Source: Talpa occidentalis (lineage: Eukaryota > Chordata > Mammalia > Eulipotyphla > Talpidae). From it: a stretch of DNA of 64,000 nt. Below are positions 46,901 through 61,570 of this stretch, in pieces. Positions within the stretch are counted from its first letter, which is position 1. Each line of letters opens with the position of its first letter. The notes beneath the pieces were generated by a model. That model was not told the origin of the DNA. It made no database searches and saw only the letters and a program-made list of their open reading frames with translations. The translations under genes and the position numbers were made by a program. The stretch spans positions 52,073,013-52,137,012 of the forward strand of contig NW_023601754.1 in NCBI RefSeq assembly GCF_014898055.3. The letters are read 5' to 3'.

Positions 46901-49900
46901 GAGCAGGAGGGTCCTGGAGACTGGTCCTGTCCACGTGCCAGCTCTGCCCTCGGCGGGCCCCTCCCTCTGACCACCCAGGTGCTGGAGCATGGACAGGTGT
47001 CTGGCATGGGACAGGTAGCTCACGACGGTGCTCTCCTCACGTGGAGAGATGTTCTCTCGCTGCCCTGACACTGGCTCTGGGAACTTCATTCTGGGGCCTA
47101 GATGGCTGGCATCTCAGCAGCATCGGGGTCGGAACCAGGACGTCTGCCTGGAGGGGCCCCTCCATCCTCGCAGGTAAAAGGTAAAGGCAAAACCTGCAGC
47201 AAAACCCCAGAGGGCTCTGGATTTGGGCAGAGGGGGCCTGCGATGGACTCTGCCTCCCCCAGGAGGGGCCGAAGCCCTGAAGCCCTGCGTTGCACCTGAC
47301 GCCAAGTTCCCCTGCCCAGCCCTGCTCTCTGGAACCTCATTCTCCAACCGTGATAGGACAAGGAGCCCCCGGGCCATCCTTGGGGAACTGTCCTGCAGGG
47401 CTCCCCTGCATCCCATCAGGAGCCGTGGAGTCCTTTCCCAGGAAGACAGTCAGCTCCCTCCTTCCCCGGACACCAGAGAACCAACCCGTGGTGTGGCCTG
47501 AGGCCCAAAGGCCCAGATCGGGCGCCATCAGCCAAAGGCACTGAACTCACGCTGCAGACCCCAGCCCTGGCCCTGGGCCCCCGCAGGCCGCCCCCACGCA
47601 GCCCGGCGGAGCTGAGAGGAAGCTGGCGCCAGTGTGTTCTCAGGTACCTCTGTTCTGAGTTCTGACCACAGCGGGTGCTGGGGTGGCAGCCCCAGCCTCC
47701 TCCCCCGTCTGTGGCTCCGCAGCTCTCCTCCCCTCCGGCCTGGCCTCTCTCTGCGCGCCTTTCTCCCAGGAGGTGCAGGTGCAGGGAGCAGCCCCAGCGG
47801 GCAGCCAGGACAAGTCCATTCTCTGGGAGGGACAAGGAGACTGAGGGAGGTCACAGAGGACCAGCTAGGTGCAGGGAGGACCAGCAAGGCCCAGGGAGGA
47901 CCAGGGAAGACCAGGGAGGTCAGAGAGGCAGGTGCACGCCTCAGTTTCCTGTCTCAGTCTCCCACCCTGCCCTGCTGAGCCACTTGAGGAAACTGCCCTG
48001 AGCCTGGAAATTCAGACACAGAAAAGCAGGAGCCAGAAAATGAGCCCCCGGCAGCGGGTGGTGGCTGTAGGAGGGGCCGGCTGGTGCGGGGGGCCTGCCT
48101 GGTCAGAGGGTACGTTTCTGAGAGGCTGGGCTTGGAAAACAAGGAGCAGGGGCGCGGGTGAGGGACACAGGCGGGCCGCCGGGCTCTGCTTTCCGAAAGC
48201 ACAGATGGGCTGGGAGGAGGTCAAGTGAGGCCTGGGGGGATGTGTCCCTGGCCCCCACTTCTGACAGCTCAGCGGTCTGGTCCCCGGTGGGGCACGCAGC
48301 CGACCCCCAGGCTGGGGCAGATGGGTTTCCAGACGGAAGGCCCATGCTGTGTGGTCCCGGTGCTAGGGTTCAGCCCCTGACACCCTGGCCCGTGGCCCCA
48401 GGGCTATGCCTGACCTCGTCCCTCTGAGCATCCGGGGGCACAGAGCTGGGGAGGTGGCACCCAGCTCCACCCAGCCCTAGTGACCCATGTCCAACATCCC
48501 CAGAGGTGGCCTGAGGTGCCGCCACACCTCAGCCCAGCACCTTGGAGGATAGGAATTGGGGGGTGAGCCCCCAAGCCCAGCAGAGACCCTGCCCTGGGGC
48601 CCAGGAGACCCCCCCGAGGGTCTGCGTTCAGACTTGCAGCGGATGGCACCCGGTGGGGAGTCTGGGAGGGCTGGGGGCCGAGTGGGAGCAGGAGGTGAGC
48701 CAAGGGCTGGGGGCGGTGTGGGGCGCCAGCACAGGCCAGCGGGCCACGGGGCGAGAGAGCGCGCCGGCCTCCACCTTCTGGCCCTGAGGCCGCCTGGCCT
48801 GGCAGTGACAGCGTCACCCCTGCCTCCAATTCCCCGGGGTGCCTGCCTTCCGCCTCTGCTCCTGGTTTGCTCTGCTTTGTGGGGGAGAGGTGGGAAGTCA
48901 CTGCAAGGACCCCCCCAGACCTCTGGGATCCTGAAGGCAAGAATCAGACTCTCCCTGGAGATTGTCCCACAAGGAGGGGGCCTCCTAGGCATTGTCCAGC
49001 TGCCCCCCCCCGAAGCCTCCGGGGCTTCACCCGGGTCCCGCGTAGACCCCACGGCTGCAGGATGCAGGGTGGACAGCCCTGTGGGGTCCCTGGTGAGAGG
49101 TGACAAGTCTTAGTCTCCGACCCACATAGAGGCCTGAGCTGAGGGGCCGCTGCAGCCCAAAAGTGGGGCTTTGGCCCCCTCTGCTGGCCATCTGTGGAAT
49201 GCCGCAGCCCTGCTGCCTGGGCCGGCGTCCGGAGGGCAACAGGCCGGTGGGGCCGGCTCCCCAGGCGGGGACACAGCTGGCCCCTCGCAGCCTCACCGGA
49301 CTCACTCTGGCTGGGGACCCCCAGGCTCTGCCAAGAGCCCTTTGTTCAGGGGACACAGGTTCCGGGTTCACTCTGCTCCCTGCCAGACCCCTGGCCCTCG
49401 AGGGCAGGGGCCGATGCCCCCTCCCTGCGCCCACCCACCCCCCACCCGCCCCGTGCCCCTCAGGCCTGGAGGACAGTGAGGAAGGCAAATATTCGCTGCC
49501 AGCAGAGAAGGCAAACACCGCCAGGTGCCAGCTCGCCCTGCCGGGAGCGGAGGCAGACCAGTGTCCTGGAGGCAGCTGCCCAGCAGAGCCTGGGGTGGGC
49601 CCAGAAGGCGGACCCCGGTCTGGCCTGGCCCCCCAGGAGCAGGCGCCATGTCCCCACCCTCCACTCGTGAGCAGGACTGAGCTGCGGAGTGCGGGTGCCT
49701 CGGCAGCCTCACCGGGGGACCGGCCCTCCGGCCAGGGGCTGGGGACACGGGGGGGGCTGGGACCCTTGGAGCCTCTGCCTCCCGCTTTGGGGCCACTGGG
49801 CCCCCCCTGGGGTGGCCGCACCCCCGCCGTGCCTGCCATGGCCAGCCCAGGGCCGAGGAAGCCCAGGTCCAAGGGCAGCAGGCGAGGCCCCGGATGCACC

Positions 49901-51450
49901 GGCCTTGGATTCCCAGAAGGGGCAGGTCCGGGCAGGGCCGAGTGCCAGAGCCCGCCCCAGGGGTGACCCGGCGCCGGGGGTGCTGAGGTTTCGGTGGGGT
50001 GGGGGCGCCAGGCCGGAGACAGCTGCCTCTGCCACCCCCTGACCTTGGGCCCCACGACCTCACCCATGGCCGGGAGGGCCCCCGCTCCCGTCCTGCCGGG
50101 ACCAGTCCTGCCGAGGGCCGGGGAGGCTGGGGGGCTGGGGGGCGCACCCAGGGCGACCCCACTGTGACCAGATCTGGGGGCCGGACCTCCGGGTCCATGG
50201 GCGTGACCCCGCTCAGGGCACCCGGGAGGCACCCCCAGCACCTCCAGCACCCACCACGCGGGGGCCCAGGCCCCAGGGGCTCTGCTTCCGCCGCTCGGAG
50301 CTGTGGGTGCCCGAGCGCAGGGGCCGCCCAGGTCGCCCTGGTCTGGTCTCGAGGGCAGCGCTGGCCCGCGCCCGGCCGGCAGGCCCCGCGTACCTTGGCT
50401 TCCGCGGAGCGCCCTCGCCTCTGCCCGAGCCCGAGGGGCCGCCGGTGCCCCCCGCAGGACTCGCCTCCGCCCTCCTCCAGCCCGGTCTGCCCTGCCCTGC
50501 CCTGGGCCTGGCCCTGGCCCCTGCTCCGGGGGCGGCGCTGGTCTGGGCCGTGACTCCCTGGGGTGTGGCCGCGTTCATGGGCGGGTGCCCTGGTGGGTGG
50601 GGTCCCCCGTCCCAGTGCCCCCCACACCTGGCGAGCTCCTGTGAAGGGGCAGGTTGGTTTGCACCCGGAGGCCGGCGGGCTGGCCGGACCTGGTGAGCCC
50701 AGGGCGCCCGCTGGCCCTTCAGGTGCCCGGCCTGGCCACCTGGACCCCCTGGCCCGCGGGCAGTGCGTGGGCAGGGCCCGACGGCTTCACCCTGGGCCGC
50801 TCTGAGCGCTGAGGAGGCCTCAGGCCCGGCCCCTGCGGACCTGGCCCCTGGGCGACCTTGTCCTCAGGCCTCGCCGTGGGGCTTGTGCTAAGAGGGAGGG
50901 CTGGGGGCAGCCTGTGCGTGGCCCTGTCGGCTGCCATTCTTGGGGGACACAGCCAGAGTCCCCTGAGCACTGAGTGGTCTGAGCCGGGCCCGACTCTTGG
51001 GGTGCCCGCTGGCCTCTCCCAACCCTTCCTGGGCAAGAGGGCGCCCCTGGCTGCGGCTGGGCAGGGGCTGCGGCTGGGCCAGGACAACCCCTGGGCCTCT
51101 CCCCTCCTCACCCCTGCAGGCCTCCCCGCTAGCCCACGCCGGGGGCAGCCGGAGCCCCAGGGACGGCCCCCCCACCCCGCCCATGCTGCTCCTCCTGGAA
51201 AAGCTGTCGGGGTGTCGGTCCAGGAGCGTCTGCTCCGGCCTCGTGGAGCCCCCGCAGCCCCGTGCGCCCAGCGCAGCCGCGGCCGCAGGACGGGGCCACG
51301 GCAGGGGCGGCAGCAGGCCCGGGGGCCACGTGTCCCGGCGCCCAGTGGGAAGCTGGTCCCTGCGCCTGTGCAGAGGACAGGGCTCGGGGCAGGACCCCAG
51401 GCCGCCGGCGCCCCCACCCGCGCCCGCCCCCCACACACAGACGCTGGCGC
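43935..51450. other. IGF2-INS interval, no gene recognised
   Basis: The moderate-GC part (44-47 kb) contains short frames only. From 47.5 kb it becomes GC-rich with overlapping spurious frames. A minus-strand TATATATA (46785-46792) followed about 80 bp later by CATATACAAG and GTACGG could mark a leader exon, but support is thin. The INS-to-IGF2 spacing is compatible with the human arrangement. Confidence 0.45.
47815..47935 (+). repeat. Short tandem GGAGGACCAG repeat
   Basis: Units of GGGAGGACCAG(G/C) recur about every 10-20 bp (GCAGGGAGGACCAGC, CCAGGGAGGACCAGG, GGAAGACCAGGGAGG) across roughly 100 bp. This is a local minisatellite with no protein relevance. Confidence 0.7.
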
Positions 51451-51464
51451 AGGCTCTCGCGAGG

Positions 51465-51470
51465 TTTATT
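51465..51470 (-). terminator. INS: INS poly(A) signal AATAAA
   Basis: The minus strand reads CTAGCCCCCGCCCCCCAATAAA, so the signal begins only 12 bases after the stop codon. Human INS has about 50 bases there. The 3'UTR would be only about 30 nt. Confidence 0.85.
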
Positions 51471-51630
51471 GGGGGGCGGGGGCTAGTTGCAGTAGCTCTC
51501 CAGCTGGTAGAGGGAGCAGATGCTGGTGCAGCACTGTTCCACGATGCCGCGCTTCTGCGGGGCCCCCGCCAGGCCCCCGCGCCGGCGCCCCCACCCAGCG
51601 CCGCCTCGTCCACCGCGGCCAGCGGCCAGT
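51465..51630 (-). CDS. INS: INS exon 3 (C-peptide end, A chain, 3'UTR)
   Basis: The acceptor TCCCGCTGCTCCAG precedes ACTGGCCGCTGG. The A chain is complete, with all four Cys (CC, C, C), and ends YCN then TAG at 51485-51483. The frame conflict described for the whole CDS lies at 51563-51578, between the C-peptide GAGAG and the PQKR site. Confidence 0.9.
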
Positions 51631-52259
51631 CTGGAGCAGCGGGAGGGAGAGAGGAGCCGGCGGTCAGGGGACGCCCCGCTGAGCTGGGCTCCCGCCCCGG
51701 CCCCCGCGCCCCAGCCCCCAGCGGGGCCCCACGGGGCTTCCCGGGTGGTCCCAGGGCCCAGCCAGGGGTCTCCCCGCCTGACCCCACCCACAGCCGCCAC
51801 TCCCTGGGGCGGGGTGCTCTCCCGCACCCAGGCTGCCCGGGACAGCTCCCCGAGGCCTGGGGGACGGGAGGCCGGGGCTGCCCATCACCCCAACACAGTG
51901 CCCAGTGCTAATCCTGGCCCTGAAGTCCCCCCACACGCCCCTGTCCTCGGAGGGGGGTGTTGTCTGAGCAGAATGAGTTTCGGGGCAGCAAGTTCAGCGG
52001 GGCCGCGGGGTCGCAGGGCCGCGGGGAAGGCGGGGCGGGCAGGCCAGCGGCCGGCCGGCCGGGGCGGCTCACCCTGTGGGTCCCCCAGCTCGCGCCGGGC
52101 CTTGGGCGTGTAGAAGAAGCCGCGCTCCCCGCACACCAGGTAGAGCGCCTCCACCAGGTGGGAGCCGCACAGGTGCTGGTTGACGAAGGCGGGCGCCGGG
52201 CGCGGCCCCCACACGGCCAGTAGTGCCAGCAGGGGCAGGAGGCGCGTCCACAGGGCCAT
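51483..52259 (-). CDS. INS: Preproinsulin (2 coding exons; apparent frameshift in C-peptide)
   Basis: Encodes the pancreatic beta-cell hormone. Coding joins are 52259-52073 and 51630-51483; the first coding part is 187 nt, identical in size and phase to human. Residues 1-24 are a signal peptide ([18 protein letters not shown]..). B chain [24 protein letters not shown] spans 25-54, with Ala at B30, then the RR cleavage site and ELGDPQ. In exon 3 the C-peptide reads [19 protein letters not shown] in the phase set by exon 2, but the KR site and A chain ([20 protein letters not shown]) lie in another frame. Exon 3 coding length (148 nt) is one base short of what phase requires. The break is in the C-runs at 51563-51578. 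A sequencing or assembly error is most likely, because both chains are otherwise perfect. A18 is Ser, where Asn is usual. Confidence 0.95.
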
Positions 52260-52273
52260 GGCGGAGGGAGGAC
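52073..52273 (-). CDS. INS: INS exon 2 (signal peptide, B chain, start of C-peptide)
   Basis: The acceptor TTTGTGCCCAG is followed by GTCCTCCCTCCGCCATGGCC, with the ATG at 52259. The donor follows CCACAGG (GTGAGCC). Its 201 bp compares with 204 bp in human. The frame remains open upstream of the ATG only through intron sequence, so the MALW start is the right one. Confidence 0.95.
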
Positions 52274-52398
52274 CTGGGCACAAAGGGGTGAGCCCGGAGG
52301 GGGTGCGCCCAGACCCTCACCCAGGGCTCACTGGGGGAACCCCACTCCCGCCACCCTCCTGGCCAGCCGCACCCCTGCACGCCTGGGGCCCCACAGAC

Positions 52399-52432
52399 CT
52401 GCTGGCGACACCTGGGAGCTTGGGCAGGAGGA
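52399..52432 (-). other. INS: INS non-coding exon 1
   Basis: About 25 bp below the TATA box the minus strand reads CCTGCCCAAGCTCCCAGG ... GCCAGCAG before GTCTGTGGG. The donor context (CAG/GTCTGT) matches that of human INS exon 1 (AGCAG/GTCTGT). Intron 1 is about 125 bp and intron 2 about 442 bp, both shorter than in human. Confidence 0.75.
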
Positions 52433-52456
52433 CGGGGAGCAGCGGGCCCCACCGCC

Positions 52457-52585
52457 TTTATAGCCCCTGCCCCGCGCCGGGCCGCCGGGGCCCCTGGGTG
52501 GCAGATGGCGGGGGGCTGAGGCTGCAGTTTCTGGGCCATTTCCCCGGTGCTGGGTCGGCAGGATCACCTCCTTGGCGTCAGCACC
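52457..52585 (-). promoter_or_regulatory. INS promoter: TATA, E1, C1 and CRE-like elements
   Basis: The TATA box is GGCTATAAAGG (52457-52462 core). The E1 box GCCATCTGCC (bound by NeuroD1/E47 in known promoters) is at 52500-52509. The C1/RIPE3b MafA region CTGCAGCCTCAGCCCCC is at about 52511-52527. GGGAAATGGCCCAGAAA and GACCCAGCACC align closely with human, and GGTGCTGACGCC (CRE2-like) is at about 52573-52584. The PDX1 A1 box (CTAATGGG in human), expected between E1 and TATA, and the A3 TAATGACC upstream of the CRE are not present. E1-to-TATA spacing is also reduced. Confidence 0.8.
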
Positions 52586-52599
52586 GCGGGTGCCGCGGC

Positions 52600-53905
52600 C
52601 CCAGGGTGGCCAGCTCGCAGCGGGGGGCAGAGCACCTGCCCCACCTGGCCTCCATTTCCACATGAGTCCAGGGGAACTGGCGGGAGGAGCTGATCTGTCC
52701 TGGGGAACCCCTCAGATGGGCCGAGGCCTGAGGGGTGCTCCTGGCCCCAACCCCCACACAGCGGCCGGCTGAGACCCCCCCAGCTCCCCGGGGCTGCAGA
52801 GAGGGGTCCGCCACCCCATCTCTCAGCTTCAAGTGGGGGCGGCAGAGCCCCCCGCATGGGGACCACAGGGATCCAGGGACATTTGGGGAGGCCGATGCCC
52901 CTGCCAGCTACCCTCTTGACCTCCACCCCTCTGCCGGGGGCTGCCCTCTTAGCCTGGCCCCGCCATTGGCCTCCCCTAGGCTCCGGGACCGGCACCCAGA
53001 GGAAGGGCAGGGTCCCCGGCCCCTGTCCCGTCGCTGAGCACTGGGGTCTGTGGCCCTCTTGAGGCAAGGACAGGCTCCCCGACACCATGGACGACCCACA
53101 CTCCCTGCCTGCGCCCCCAGCAGGGAGGACCTGGGCACAGAGGGGTGAGCCCTCAGCTCACAGCTGCAACCAGGGAGATGTGGGGACCCCTGAGACAGGG
53201 ATCCAGGGCAGGAGCCTGGGGGAGCGGGGACCAGCAGGCAGTGTCCAGGGGCCAGTGGGCGGGAGGGAGACGGGTGGCTGGCAGCCCCAGGGTGGGGGGA
53301 ACAGCGAGGGAGGTGGGAGGCCCTGGAGGTCGACAGGGGTGTGCAGGCCCCGCGGCCCCACTGCCGAAGTCAGTGCCTCTCGGGCGTGGGGGCACCGACA
53401 GCCGGGCATGGCCTGGAGGACCACCAGTGTCCACCTCCCGGGCTGCTGTCTCCAGGGCCGGAGGGGGACAGAGGCCTCTCCTGGTGCCGGGCCACGGCCA
53501 GACCCCAGTGGCCAGATCCACCCCCACTGGGCTCCGGAGGCCAGGCCCTGGTCAGCTGGGAAGGGGCCAGCGGCCTCCCGGTCAGCAAGCACTTCGGGGG
53601 CTGCTCTGAGTGGGGCGGGCGCAGGGGTCCGCACCTGCCCTGCCAGGCCACACCCTGGAGCGCGCCCTCCCTGCTGGGGTCCCCAGGCACAGGGCCTGGC
53701 TGCCGGTCCTCCCGCTCCCGCGGGCGGGGTCTCCTCTGCCCAGCGGCAGGGCTCGGCTCAGGCCGGCTTCGGGGGGCAGGGAGCTTGGCCTGGGGGCTCC
53801 TGTGCCCGGGCCAGAGGCCAGGAGGCTGCAGCAGAGGACGGCGCGGCGGTGGGAGGGTGCAGCCCCTCCACGGTGAGCCTGCACCCCAGTCAGCACACAC
53901 ACCAG
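52600..53905. other. TH-INS spacer
   Basis: About 1.3 kb separates the INS promoter from the TH poly(A) site. No protein gene is seen. The human ILPR minisatellite (ACAGGGGTGTGGGG units) has no obvious counterpart. The spacer contains the chimeric duplicate at 53089-53152. A long plus-strand frame from 53087 across TH's 3'UTR is a GC-driven artefact. Confidence 0.55.
53089..53152 (+). repeat. Chimeric duplicate of TH-intron and INS-junction sequence
   Basis: 53089-53122 equals the reverse complement of 55001-55034 (TH intron 11 end/exon 12 acceptor) with one mismatch in 34. 53122-53152 equals 52265-52295 (INS exon 2 start and intron 1 end, same strand) with one mismatch in 31. The two segments abut without a gap. 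Confidence 0.85.
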
Positions 53906-53928
53906 GGGCTGGTGCCTGGGCACTCGCT

Positions 53929-53934
53929 TTTATT
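53929..53934 (-). terminator. TH: TH poly(A) signal AATAAA
   Basis: The minus strand reads CGCCTCAATAAAAGCGAG, 240 bases after the TH stop codon, followed by a GT-rich segment (minus: CCTGGTGTGTGTGCTGAC) suitable as the downstream processing element. The cleavage site is expected near 53.91 kb. Confidence 0.85.
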
Positions 53935-54025
53935 GAGGCGACCGGCGGGCAGCTGGTGGTGGTGGGTGGACGGGGCAGCGCACGAGGACACGGCTCCCCA
54001 GGCAGAGCTCAGAAGCCGGGTGGGG

Positions 54026-54175
54026 CTCTGCCGGGGGGCGGGGCCGGGGCCGGGCTGGGGGCGGGGCCGGCGGGGCGGGGCCTGGCCGGGGGCGGGGCCT
54101 GGCCGGGGGCGGGGCCTGGCCGGGGGCGGGGCCGGCGGGGCGGGGCCAGAGGGGGCGGGGCCGGCGGGGGCGGGG
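54026..54175 (-). repeat. GC-rich minisatellite in the TH 3'UTR
   Basis: Immediately after the stop codon, units of GGGGGCGGGGCCTGGCC (about 17-19 bp) repeat roughly seven times. On the plus strand three consecutive copies are perfect (54.08-54.13 kb). It has strong Sp1-box and G-quadruplex character. It would be transcribed as C-rich sequence in the TH mRNA. Confidence 0.85.
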
Positions 54176-59512
<5,337 letters not shown>

Positions 59513-59555
59513 GGCGCTGCCGGGTCAGGCTCGGCTCCGGCCCTCTGCCAGCGCC

Positions 59556-59580
59556 TCTTATAGGCTGAGCTGACGTCAAA
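59556..59580 (-). promoter_or_regulatory. TH core promoter: TATA box and CRE
   Basis: The minus strand reads TTTGACGTCAGCTCAGCC then TATAAGAGGCGC. A perfect palindromic CRE (TGACGTCA, 59571-59578) sits directly before the TATA (59558-59563), the hallmark arrangement of mammalian TH promoters at about -45 and -28. The predicted TSS is near 59532, giving a short 5'UTR of about 20 nt. Confidence 0.88.
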
Positions 59581-59675
59581 GCCCCCCTGGGTCCCCCACC
59601 TCCCACCTCCCGCGTCCCGCTCCGCCTGCCGCCGCCTGAGGGAGTGGGTGGGCGCAGAGCGGAGACAGCGGCTCT

Positions 59676-59735
59676 GTCCCATTAAATCTAATTGCAGCCA
59701 CCGTCTCAGGCACGGCCGGGGACGCTGAATCATCC
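59676..59735 (-). promoter_or_regulatory. TH proximal enhancer elements (AP-1-like, homeodomain)
   Basis: The minus strand carries GGATGATTCAGCG (AP-1-like TGATTCA, 59726-59732) and CTGCAATTAGATTTAATGGG (59678-59697). Known TH promoters have an AP-1/E-box dyad near -200 and a homeodomain/octamer-like motif near -175; order and spacing agree. Identity of the bound factors is inferred. Confidence 0.5.
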
Positions 59736-60504
59736 CTGATCTGGCCCTGCGGGCTGGGCATGCGGGGACCCTCAGCCGCGCACCCCGGTGGGAGGCGGGC
59801 AGGCGCAGGGAGGGCTGTTCTGGGCACTCGGGTGCAGGGACACAAACCCTGCACCTTCGGGGCGGAGGCCCCTTCAGCCTCAGCGCTCGGACGGGGGAGG
59901 CGGCTGCTCTTCCAGAAGGTTCTCACGTTGCCACATTTCCCAGCAGGATCCTGCAGGCTGTTCCCCTTGCCTGGCCCCGGCCCTGGCCACTGCGCCCAGC
60001 TCCCAAGCGTGTCAGCAGGACCCGAGGTGTCCAGGAGGCCCCCTCTGCCCAGCGTGGAGGACAACAGCTCCACGCAGAGGACTGGCTGACCGGGGGTACC
60101 GGGCGCCCTGCCCTCTGAGTGAGCCCCACGTGGCAGCCCCACAGCCCCACCCTGTACCCTGTAGCCCCGCACCCCAAAGTTTCAGGTGACACTGCACACA
60201 GCAGGAGCCCCCCGTCCCCACAGGTCCATCCCAGGCTGGTCACTGAGTGACCGCTGCCCACCTCCCTGCACTGGAGCCCCCCAGGAACCACCACTGCACC
60301 GCACACCTCTGCCTCCCCAGCCTGGCCTTGCCACTCCCCGCCTCTGCACGCCACGGCTCCCTGGAGCATGCCTCAGCGCCCCTGTGCTCCTACCCCACCC
60401 GGCGGGGCGGCCGCCCCCCAGGACGAAGGGGCCCAGGCCTGTGGTCAGGGGGCTGAGGCGGGGGTGGGGGTGGGGACAGATCCGCGACGTGCAGGCCACA
60501 GCCG

Positions 60505-60580
60505 GTGTGGATTTAACCTTTCGGCAAATGTCTTCCACCCGCACAAATATTGCTTCTTAATTCCCTTTCCTGCCTGAGCG
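60505..60580. promoter_or_regulatory. AT-rich island upstream of TH
   Basis: GGATTTAACCTTTCGGC and CACAAATATTGCTTCTTAATT lie close together. The block has sharp borders and sits about 1 kb upstream of TH. TTAATT is a homeodomain core. Candidate distal element; conservation untested. Confidence 0.35.
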
Positions 60581-61484
60581 CCGCGGGCTGCACGGAAGCC
60601 AGTGGGGGCTGCGTGTCCGGAATTCTCCCCCGGGGCCAGGCGACCCTCCACAAGGCCCCAAGCCAGCGCCAGAGTGGGCCTCCGGAGCCCGGGGAGGCTG
60701 AAGGGGGTCTCAGAGGGTCCGGCCTGGGCCTGGGGTGGGGCCGCTCGGGGTGAACTGGGCCAGGGCTCCCGCACAGGGAACCAGGGTCTGGAGTCCCAGG
60801 GGTTGGCGCCCTGGGATCTGGACGCTTGGGCCCGAGGGCCCCCTCACCTGCTCCTACAGGCGCCCTTGGCCCCTCTGCCAGCACCCCTGCCCTGCCGTGG
60901 CCCCCACAAGGTCCTGAGCAGTCACAGAGTCTGCCAGGCCCTTCAGAGTGCAGAGCTGGAGGCCTTCGGAGGCCTCGGCCAGGCTTCATGCCCACGTGGG
61001 CACCAGCGCCCTGGCCGGCCCCAGGGGTCGGAGCTCCAGGACCCCTCCGCTTGCCACAGACCCTGCTCGCCCGCTCCGCCCCACACCTGGCCCAAGCCGG
61101 GCCACCCTGCTCCCCACAGCTCCGGGGTCCATGCTGTGCTCGCTGCCTCTGACCCGGGCCGAAGATCACGTCTAAGGTGTGAGTGGCAGCAGGTGTGCGA
61201 ATGGTGTGTCCTGGGACACAGGCGCACCCATGCACACACTCGTGTGCACACCCACGTAGCCCCCCTGGCTGCCACCCTCAGCTCTGGAGGGCCAGGGTCT
61301 CCAGAGAGGCCCCTCCCCGCAGAAGCCCAGGCACACAGGCTGCACCCCCAGGCCTGGCCCCTGCCCCCCACCCTGCAGAGGTCGAGTTCCAGAGGGACAG
61401 AGGCCAGCCTGGGGGCGCAGGCCCCTTCCGTGGGGCCCTGGGGGTGGCGGGGAGTGGCGCCCACCATCCCCCACGCTGGAAGAA

Positions 61485-61570
61485 GCAAGAATCTCGCCGC
61501 TGGAACCACCGCCCCCCTCGCCTGCCGGAGCTGAAATGTCAGAGCAATTAGCCCTAACAAGGCTGTCCGC
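61485..61570. promoter_or_regulatory. AT-rich island with TAG/ATTAG cores upstream of TH
   Basis: GAAATGTCAGAGCAATTAGC followed by CCTAACAAGGC includes a CAATTAG homeodomain site in otherwise GC-rich sequence, about 2 kb upstream of the TH start. Confidence 0.35.

Noticed and set aside
51483..51618. Alternative INS exon 3 acceptor after GTGGACGAG that would restore frame
   Set aside because: There is no pyrimidine tract before it, it would delete the conserved C-peptide segment and would add an RRR site. A lost base in a G-run is simpler.
52260..52283. N-terminal extension upstream of the insulin MALW start
   Set aside because: The extra codons cover the intron 1 acceptor and start with a non-ATG codon; the ATG at 52259 is conserved.
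52600..53900. Counterpart of the human insulin-linked polymorphic minisatellite
   Set aside because: No tandem ACAGGGGTGTGGGG-like array is visible between INS and TH.
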